Shown: one piece after another, positions 60,501 through 64,000 of the stretch
Layout of the letters: every line of letters begins with the position of its first letter
Numbering within the stretch: position 1 is the stretch's first letter
DNA from: Pycnopodia helianthoides
Taxonomy: Eukaryota; Echinodermata; Asteroidea; Forcipulatida; Asteriidae
DNA: 64,000 nucleotides
Assembly (NCBI GenBank): GCA_032158295.1
Contig: CM063243.1
Coordinates: forward strand, 9,636,302-9,700,301
Direction of reading: 5' to 3'
Position numbers and translations under genes: made by a program
The notes under the pieces: model-generated
Seen by the model: only the letters and a program-made list of their open reading frames with translations
Told to the model about the DNA's origin: nothing
Database searches by the model: none

Positions 60501-62550
60501 CCATGGCCTTTCTAGCAGGCAAGATACTGCACTGGTCAATTATGATTTTATTTTTGATTACAAACATTATAAACATGAATTCAAGAGTTATAAAAATACC
60601 AGCTGAACAAGGTTTGAGATGTGCCCCCTTTCTTCATATCAAAAGTTGATAAAAATCTGAGAATGTCAGATTTAACGTTTTTTTTCTTCCACTGAGCTGT
60701 GTACAAATCGTGCCGGCAGGAAGTCCCGTCTCTGTGGCTCTTTATTAAACATGTGATGTCACAGGTCACATGGCCCATAGAAAAACTGGGTCACTCGTTT
60801 CAGACAAGCGTAAAAAGGGTAAATCGTATACGCCTCATACAATCTCATCGCAAATGTAGGATTGTTTTTTGTTGTTGTTGTTTTTTTCCCCAACAAACAT
60901 ATTCAACCCCTGCATTAATTTATGAGTCCATTAGAGTTAGAGAGATTATGTATTTTTTCCTGGTACATGTAATAATATCAAACAAGAATAGAAAACATAA
61001 CAAGTATATAAAACAGACCAATAAAATACACCCACTCAACAGTACTTATGAAACTTCCGCTGTATAAAAAGAAGATGATAAAAATTGTATTGAAAAATAT
61101 ACAGAAACGGAAAAAATAACAGGTTCTTTGTTTAAATGCACCGACCAACGCTTTCAGTACGATTGCTGGACAGTACAGCTCTGTCCATAATGTCCTTGGA
61201 GAATTCAACAATAAATTTTCAAACAGATTTCCATGAAAAGGGGAAAATGAAATGAAAACTATTTCATAAAAAAATTAAAATTGTGCTAACGAGGGGTTGA
61301 ATGAATTCAGAAGAGGATGTTCACTGCTCGGTCCATTGTAGTGGTTGTAATGTTGCCAGTGTTTAGAATGGGAAATATGCCTAAAATATATTCCTAAGAA
61401 TGGGAACATGGTTTAAATATATAAAAAAAAATTAAATCAAAGCGCTTTATCACACCCGATGGCATTATAATATAAAAGAGCTTTTAATTTTTACGACAAG
61501 TATACAGGGCTATGTTTGAAATAGACTCCTTGCATTGGCCGCCATTGCTGAGGCCAAACAATGGAACCGTGCACGCAACAACTCTCAGCCAATGCTGTCT
61601 TCCTTTGACCCGTGAGGGCGCTGTTTGGGCTTGTGACGTTATACGCAAGGGGGTCTATATGAGACTTGCTTGAAGCAGTTTGTACGGGGTTTACAAGGGG
61701 ATGGGTGCATTCTGCAGCCAACCTTGACATAAACACTGGAAATTAGCTACTATCATTAATCATAGAGCAAGGACCTTGCTCTATGCATTAATAGGTCTTT
61801 GTCACACTTTCACCTGCTATTCAATTTAAATTTCAATTCAATTTTATTGATTTCATCACAGTTTACAAGTAAAAAGTGAAAACTGTTTTCCCCGTGTGCA
61901 CTAATAACATTCAAGTTCAATACTGATTACAAACAAAAACATGTCATGATCCCAGTGCGCAATTACAATAACCAATACTGAATCTCATTATACCAAAAAG
62001 GGATCGGACCATCATTCCTTTCTAAAAAAAATTAACACAGATTTCATACAAAGAAATGAATTAAAATATAAAAAACCATCACAAACAAAAACTGATTCCA
62101 AATGAAAACGACAAAATCTTCTACACAACCAAGGCTTTATTATATATTACTATTATCTTTATTATTATTTTATATTTCTGGTAATGAAACCAGGGTTGTC
62201 TCATAAGTGAACTTAATCACTGTAGCTCGCAAGCCTGAGGAAACAAGGGTGTTTGCTATGTGAACCAGAAACACTAGGGTTAACCCCTACTCTTCCACGA
62301 TAAATGTTCTGGGTTCTTTTCTCCCAGTTCAGAAATGGCCCTCAATTTTTCTGAACTTCGTCTGGGTGAACCAACGGATCATACATGTAAAATAACGCAT
62401 ATGAAAATAGAAGCTAGAAACACGGTTGCAATGGATTAAACTTGAGGCCAAACAAAAAATGAAATCTCTTACCATGAATTCCAGCCTTTCCAAAATCCCT
62501 CTAAGTTCTTCTGCTTCATGGCTTGGTGAGGCCTTGGATTCAGCTTTCAC
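36400..62550 (-). CDS. PALS1: PALS1/MPP5 (stardust) MAGUK polarity scaffold, 5' partial
   Basis: Orthologue of human PALS1 (MPP5), the scaffold that links Crumbs to PATJ and PAR6 at the apical junction. Ten exons give 483 residues against 675 in human; the missing ~190 N-terminal residues (PAR6-binding region, L27N and part of L27C) lie beyond 64000. Domain order: L27C end ([13 protein letters not shown], then THDKIA), PDZ ([27 protein letters not shown]), SH3 ([33 protein letters not shown]), basic hook with a Lys run, and GUK ([44 protein letters not shown]). The P-loop GPPKVGRHE lacks the Gly-Lys-Ser/Thr of active guanylate kinases, as in other MAGUKs. The SH3-hook linker FQQQREAMKQ matches PALS1 rather than MPP1/2/3/6/7. 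Every splice junction keeps frame. Confidence 0.96.
36642..36932. repeat. G-rich minisatellite, 16-bp unit gggtagggtttgatat
   Basis: About 18 units in the last PALS1 intron, starting ~60 bp upstream of the final acceptor. The plus strand has regularly spaced GGG runs (GGGTAGGG). It yields an artefactual 141-codon frame of [14 protein letters not shown] repeats. Confidence 0.93.
38009..38119 (-). CDS. PALS1: PALS1 GUK exon
   Basis: 37 codons, phase 0-0: [20 protein letters not shown], then [17 protein letters not shown]. Acceptor cattgcag and donor AAG/GTAAAG. Confidence 0.94.
38202..38260. repeat. 12-bp tandem repeat cctcacagcaaa
   Basis: Five near-perfect units. Confidence 0.95.
38287..38531. 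mobile_element. Inverted-repeat element, TIR gcacagccacaatcatgggt
   Basis: A perfect ~24-bp inverted terminal repeat (gcacagccacaatcatgggt plus acac, and its reverse complement) bounds 245 bp. No frame inside and no clear target duplication. Confidence 0.75.
38640..38800. repeat. Degenerate tandem repeat gtgattatgattgtgattctaa
   Basis: About seven loose units built on gattatgattgtgattc and ctaagtgattatgattg. Confidence 0.75.
39429..39808. mobile_element. 380-bp TTAA-flanked element, TIR agRcactggacac
   Basis: TTAA|agacactggacac ... gtgtccagtgcct|TTAA. Inside are agaccagtcttctcacttgg and a short palindrome (gagacctcacgcgtgaggtctc split around acgcgt). TTAA duplication and AG-starting ends suit Kolobok- or piggyBac-type MITEs. 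I recall this as an abundant echinoderm repeat, which supports the organism guess. Confidence 0.8.
40041..40087. repeat. (ttgtca)n hexamer repeat
   Basis: Seven to eight ttgtca units. Confidence 0.9.
40370..40510 (-). mobile_element. tRNA-headed SINE, family B (copy 3)
   Basis: Minus strand: gggctagatagctaaagtcg (A box with an insertion) and ttggttcaaatcccactc (B box). The body cggcaccccgaacaaagata matches the copy at 7611. Confidence 0.68.
40925..41535. repeat. Tandem array of ~74-90-bp units with gaatattcaagag and tatgcaaag
   Basis: Seven to eight units; the central four are nearly identical at ~74 bp. Each holds ttgaatattcaagagttgtt, cacactctcacccgaggga and tttatgcaaagtggggg. Confidence 0.93.
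42244..42444. mobile_element. Foldback MITE, TIR cacacggggcaattt
   Basis: gtcacacggggcaattt with caggcaacttggaggc on the left is mirrored by ggttgcctgtaaattgcc and tcgtgtggca on the right. Confidence 0.7.
42923..43148. mobile_element. TTAA-type MITE family 2, copy c
   Basis: TTAA|ccctcttgctgtc ... cagtaggaggg|TTAA with both TTAA retained. It lies in the opposite orientation to copies a and b. Confidence 0.85.
43477..43679 (-). CDS. PALS1: PALS1 GUK exon
   Basis: 203 bp. The first two bases complete the His codon begun in the previous exon. It encodes [32 protein letters not shown] and [10 protein letters not shown]. Acceptor ttctttccag and donor CAG/GTAGGT. Confidence 0.95.
43850..44375 (-). 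mobile_element. SINE family A, tail type 2 (copy S4), with flanking repeat
   Basis: Minus strand: tagccgagcggtcaagcgc (A box), gggttcgagtcccggtc (B box), catgacacttgtgtccctga, then the type 2 body ccattattgcttcgtccttg. The part at 44149-44180 (cagtttcccttgtggtttat) is the reverse complement of a segment at about 7876-7903, so another repeat interrupts or adjoins the SINE. Confidence 0.75.
44529..44546. repeat. G18 homopolymer beside a PALS1 donor
   Basis: Unbroken G run on the plus strand (C run in the PALS1 transcript), starting 12 bases inside the intron after the 44558 donor. Confidence 0.95.
44558..44722 (-). CDS. PALS1: PALS1 GUK start exon
   Basis: 165 bp coding [33 protein letters not shown] and YAAAVP. 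Acceptor cttcttctccag and donor C/GTGAGT. The open frame continues past the donor into a proline run from the C homopolymer, which is intronic. Confidence 0.94.
45319..45492. mobile_element. MITE with TIR cacag..gcccttttttgaattc
   Basis: gcccttttttgaattcacgg with cttcggctcc on the left is mirrored by ggagccgaag, cgtggattc and aaaaagggc on the right. Confidence 0.75.
45570..45739. mobile_element. TA-type MITE, TIR gatggattgcaat
   Basis: TA|gatggattgcaattacgtgt ... cgcgtattgcaatccatc|TA, with arms of about 35 bp. The internal cacgactctcagccaatg recurs at 61524-61655, linking the two families. Confidence 0.82.
45994..46112 (-). CDS. PALS1: PALS1 hook exon
   Basis: 119 bp coding [17 protein letters not shown], then a Lys-rich run and LYNANGT. 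Acceptor ctcatttgtag and donor G/GTAAAA. The basic run is longer and purer than the human KKNKKKRKK and is encoded by AAG/AAA repeats. Confidence 0.93.
46238..46535. mobile_element. Foldback element with ~65-bp inverted ends
   Basis: tgtgtatctactttgctgtg and tagattttttgttctttaga at the left reappear reverse-complemented at the right with few changes. The centre is about 160 bp and unique. Confidence 0.8.
46548..46721. mobile_element. TTAA-type MITE family 2, truncated copy d
   Basis: tcaaccttcctactgtctga left end and gtacacaacttgtgcagttg inside. It is cut at the right by copy e. Confidence 0.7.
46722..46947. mobile_element. TTAA-type MITE family 2, copy e
   Basis: TTAA|ccctcttgctgtc ... gagtaggggg|TTAA. 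Nearly identical to copy c at 42923. Confidence 0.85.
47439..47638 (-). CDS. PALS1: PALS1 SH3 exon
   Basis: 200 bp coding [39 protein letters not shown] and NWWQAYREG, ending FQQ. Long polypyrimidine acceptor (cctctctcccgtag) and strong donor CA/GTAAGT. Confidence 0.96.
47888..48180 (+). mobile_element. SINE family A, tail type 1 (copy S2)
   Basis: tcgtggccgagcggtct (A box), a degraded B box (gggtttgactctcgg), ataactgcttctctaagcc and an ataataacgatgatg tail. Confidence 0.75.
48340..48672 (-). mobile_element. SINE family A, tail type 3 (copy S5)
   Basis: Minus strand: tggccaggcggtctagttc (A box), gggttcgaatcccggtc (B box), catgacacttgtacttttga, then a third kind of body (agtaggtggcaacgtgcctc, gatttgggtcgaaagcccaa) not seen in S1-S4 or S6. 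Confidence 0.72.
48768..48854 (-). CDS. PALS1: PALS1 PDZ-SH3 linker exon
   Basis: 29 codons, phase 0-0: [18 protein letters not shown], then [11 protein letters not shown]. The first part is the last PDZ strand (human HGTLTFVLIPSQQ). Acceptor cattgacag and donor TTG/GTAAGT. Confidence 0.92.
48966..49144. mobile_element. Foldback MITE family 1, copy g
   Basis: gtccaatttcacagagctgc left end, gctaaccagaataaggttgg inside, and gcagtttcatgaaatagggc right end. Confidence 0.8.
49470..49673. mobile_element. TTAA-type MITE family 2, partial copy f
   Basis: atagataaactatgccagcc, gcagttgtgccaccatacac and the right end gtaggaggg|TTAA. The left end is replaced. Confidence 0.7.
49968..50129 (-). CDS. PALS1: PALS1 PDZ core exon
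   Basis: 54 codons, phase 0-0: [40 protein letters not shown] and [14 protein letters not shown]. Acceptor ctctggacag and donor ATG/GTGAGT. Confidence 0.95.
50338..50518. mobile_element. Foldback MITE family 1, copy h
   Basis: ggcccaatttcatagagctg left end and tgcttacaaatttcctgctt inside. The right end is degraded next to copy i. Confidence 0.8.
50520..50712. mobile_element. Foldback MITE family 1, copy i
   Basis: gggcccaatttcataaagcc ... ctttatgaaattgggccc: complete inverted ends, head to tail with copy h. Confidence 0.88.
51345..51703 (+). mobile_element. SINE family A, tail type 1 (copy S3, full length)
   Basis: gttgtggccgagcggttaaa (A box), tgggtttgaatcccgtc (B box), catgacacttgtgtccttga, ataattgcttctcttcaccc, ggtacctgtgaagggcag and the tail gcactctataagaacgtcat, ending in ATT repeats. 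About 358 bp. Confidence 0.87.
51816..51962 (-). CDS. PALS1: PALS1 L27-PDZ linker exon
   Basis: 49 codons, phase 0-0: [20 protein letters not shown], an acidic linker ([15 protein letters not shown]) and [14 protein letters not shown], the first PDZ strand. Acceptor ctctctgtaaag and donor CTG/GTAAGC. Confidence 0.95.
52140..52460 (-). mobile_element. SINE family A, tail type 2 (copy S6, near full length)
   Basis: Minus strand: ggagcggtcaagcccac (A box, degraded), gggttcgagatcctgg (B box with an insertion), ccattattgcttcgtccttt, gtgtgttgtgtaatggacgt, agaaggggttcgccccagtg and cagattgcaccacagcacct. Confidence 0.8.
53880..54195. repeat. Minisatellite, ~21-bp unit gacttgtgactggaccataat
   Basis: About 14 units made of gacttgtgactggaccataa and shorter gacttgactt blocks, on the plus strand. 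Confidence 0.93.
55156..56012. repeat. Tandem array, ~109-bp unit, about eight copies
   Basis: The unit includes ggtctagagggccactgaac, cctcctgggtgttacatttg, acagactctctacattatca and gaactagggtactggggctt. Inner copies are nearly identical; the leftmost is diverged. Confidence 0.95.
56577..56818. repeat. Direct duplication of ~119 bp
   Basis: Two copies share catgtcacaactttc, acatggtccccactac, tcgatc and ccagtcgaagtgcttcaaaa. Confidence 0.93.
57574..57684. mobile_element. Solo MITE, TIR gggacacttttggtgacgc
   Basis: gggacacttttggtgacgct / aggcag on the left and ctgccacctagcactccaaa / gtctccc on the right are inverted. It is the uninterrupted relative of 50225-50750. Confidence 0.7.
59062..59384. 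repeat. Tandem repeat, ~107-bp unit, three copies
   Basis: ccaggcaccagcctgaatgg, caagtccccaccggtgtc, catggataatgaatacagcg and atccatcaagcacagtccca recur three times. Confidence 0.95.
59447..59639. mobile_element. Foldback MITE family 1, copy j
   Basis: ggcccaatttcatagaacta ... ggctctatgaaattggac, adjacent to copy k in the same orientation. Confidence 0.85.
59642..59834. mobile_element. Foldback MITE family 1, copy k
   Basis: gggcccaatttcatagagct ... ggctctatgaaattgggccc. About 90% like copy j by eye. Confidence 0.88.
60407..60421 (+). promoter_or_regulatory. CTCF-like motif in PALS1 intron
   Basis: ccactagagggcgcc is an exact fit to the vertebrate CTCF core CCACTAGAGGGCGC. Oriented opposite to the 36097 site. 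Confidence 0.4.
60600..60785. mobile_element. Partial relative of the 19797 MITE (reverse orientation)
   Basis: gagctgtgtaca, tctgtggctctttattaaac and tgatgtcacaggtcacatgg are the reverse complement of the left part of 19797-20133. Confidence 0.6.
61524..61655. mobile_element. TA-type MITE, TIR gactccttgc
   Basis: TA|gactccttgcattggccgcc ... cgcaagggggtc|TA. Internal caactctcagccaatg is shared with the 45570 element. Confidence 0.65.
62473..62550 (-). CDS. PALS1: PALS1 L27C exon
   Basis: 26 codons, phase 0-0: [18 protein letters not shown], then ILERLEFM. It joins to [10 protein letters not shown], reproducing the family pattern [21 protein letters not shown]. Acceptor gatgtgttgcag and donor ATG/GTAAGA. 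Confidence 0.9.
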
Positions 62551-63978
62551 CTGCAACACATCGAGACAAATCAATTATGTAACGGATGAGTTCGAGACAA
62601 GACAATCAACCTAATGCAGTGCGGCAGTGACAGAGAGTCAGCAAGTCAACATTGGATCAATCTCTGCCCAGTTCACAAAAACAGAGTCCAAGTTTCCGCT
62701 GTGATTGGCCTATCACTTGATCAAAGCCCAGTTACATGTCGGCACAAATGAAATCAGGTTTTTAGGTTTTAGGTTTATTTATTCCACTGTAGTACACCAT
62801 AGAAATTGAATCACAAAAAAATGACATTATGTAAATGAAGTTATAGAGATGAGAGTAAAGTAAATGTGATACTGTGGAGGGATTTATTAAGAAGCAAAGC
62901 TTGTAGACAATGGTCCCTGTAATACATGTTTTTACATCCCTGGGCCGCATAATTCCCAGGATTTATGGCGGATGAGACACAATTCAAAATCTGACAGATA
63001 ACAGAAGAAGAGTCTGGCCTTGTTTTGAATTGATGCAAAATCCAAAACAAACAAAGCTGCTCGGTTTCTACAGACTAAATCCATCTCTGTCAAAGCCCCC
63101 CCCCCCCTTCCCCGGCTGAGATGCATGGCCCAGGGAAGGTAAAACCATAATCGGCAACAGACTTGTACTGGTAATCCTCTTATCTCAATTTCAGATGCCT
63201 TTATTCAGAATCAATTATAAGATGTCGTAAGCAGTTGTTGGATTTAGTTTTTCCCTCCAAAGGAGACAAACACAGTGTCCAGGGATCTCTGGCTTTAAAG
63301 CTTACACCAACTGGTGGACGACCAGAAGTCCAGGAAAATCTGTCAATGCTGTGCGTCCTAAATTGAGGATTTCCTGCATTTGATGCAGGTGTGCACGCCG
63401 GCCAACTTCTATCCAAATTGGTTTGTAAACAATCAAGCAAACCGCTGAGACGAGCAAGAAAAGGTCGAGACAGTATACCAAAACAAACTTGACTGTTAGT
63501 CAGTGACAATAATGTTAAATTTCCTTTTTGTAAGAAGTTGTGGCTCATAGCAGATGAGATAATGTAAGTCTTGACGCTTCCAACTGTGCATATTCGCCCT
63601 TTCCTCGGTCAGCCATTTTGCGTGTAGAGCCTCAAATTGGAGACAGCAGTGAATAGACACATTATATAACTCTGTATTAAAAAAATAGAAAACTGATTAA
63701 TTATTCTGAAGACAACATGCTTGCCCTACCACGGCCCTTCCAAGTAAATCCTAGATGCTACATGTTCCATTAAGTAAGAACAACAGGTGTGTTCTAAAAA
63801 CATGCAATCATCAATGCAGAGCAGAGATCCTCTGATGATAGACGATGTTTCTCCATGATGAAAGCTCTCCGGGGAGAACTGTCTTGACTCATTGCATGTT
63901 TACCCCCAAAGTCGACAAAATATTGCCCCCCCCCCACCCCAGCTGTGGATGTACCGGGAGCAATGATGAAATTATTAC
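62551..63978 (-). other. PALS1: PALS1 intron toward upstream exons
   Basis: No coding exon recognised. It contains C homopolymers near 63098 and 63927. A 115-codon minus-strand frame at 63201-63548 has no L27 likeness. Confidence 0.6.
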
Positions 63979-64000
63979 CGCTGTCAAAAACGCTGTGAGT
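63979..64000 (-). CDS. PALS1: Possible PALS1 L27C exon cut by window edge
   Basis: The last 22 bases read LTAFLTA on the minus strand, ending GCG/GTAATA in phase 0, as required to join 62550. Human has VQTVLKP at this place, so the hydrophobic spacing fits. The evidence is very short. Confidence 0.3.

Larger units (their letters stand above)
51963..62472 (-). other. PALS1: PALS1 intron between L27 exons
   Basis: 10.5-kb intron holding the SINE at 52140, minisatellites at 53880, 55156, 56577 and 59062, foldback copies j and k, and other MITEs. No exon was recognised. Confidence 0.8.

Noticed and set aside
63201..63548. 115-codon minus-strand frame upstream of PALS1 L27 exon
   Set aside because: On the right strand and position, but no likeness to L27 helices or the PALS1 N-terminus.
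63960..64000. Plus-strand peptide EIITAVKNAV before a GTGAGT
   Set aside because: A short chance frame at the window edge with no supporting neighbour on that strand.
1..64000. CRISPR array, bacterial operon or defence island
   Set aside because: Introns, SINEs and MITEs show this is animal DNA. Tandem repeats here lack unique spacers of constant length.

Overview
This window is animal nuclear DNA: intron-rich, AT-leaning, with long introns and a dense load of short non-autonomous mobile elements. Two deeply conserved animal genes are recognised exon by exon. WDR20 lies on the plus strand (4108-18353). PALS1/MPP5, the orthologue of Drosophila stardust, lies on the minus strand (36400-62550, with its 5' end beyond the window). 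Protein divergence and the repeat families fit an invertebrate deuterostome, most likely an echinoderm and perhaps a sea star. The organism call is an inference from recalled repeat types, not a database result.

Layout. Positions 1-2130 hold two minus-strand exons of a YqaJ/lambda-exonuclease-like nuclease with a one-base frame break. Positions 2.1-4.1 kb are an intergenic and promoter stretch ending at the WDR20 start codon. WDR20 has four coding exons: 4108-4353, 14974-15159, 16682-17847 and 18315-18353. Its poly(A) signal is at 18541, and exon 3 carries an apparent one-base deletion near 17045. From 18.6 to 36.4 kb no gene was recognised; this convergent intergenic interval is filled with MITEs, SINE pieces and minisatellites. 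PALS1 then runs leftward from 62.5 to 36.4 kb in ten recognised exons covering the end of L27C, PDZ, SH3, the basic hook and the GUK domain. A possible eleventh exon is cut by the right window edge.

The two genes are not an operon and have no known shared pathway. WDR20 is the WD40 cofactor of the USP12/USP46 deubiquitinases. PALS1 is the Crumbs-complex MAGUK scaffold of apical-basal polarity. Both orthologues lie on human chromosome 14, so the linkage may be an ancient syntenic remnant.

The richest unexplained content is in the repeats. There is a hAT-type MITE with a perfect 8-bp target duplication, several TA-flanked MITE families (one carrying CRE and YY1-type motifs), a TTAA-flanked piggyBac-like family, a foldback family with at least eleven copies, and tRNA-headed SINEs with three alternative tails. 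Several long tandem arrays sit in PALS1 introns. I found no CRISPR array, operon, antiviral cassette or other clearly new multi-gene system.
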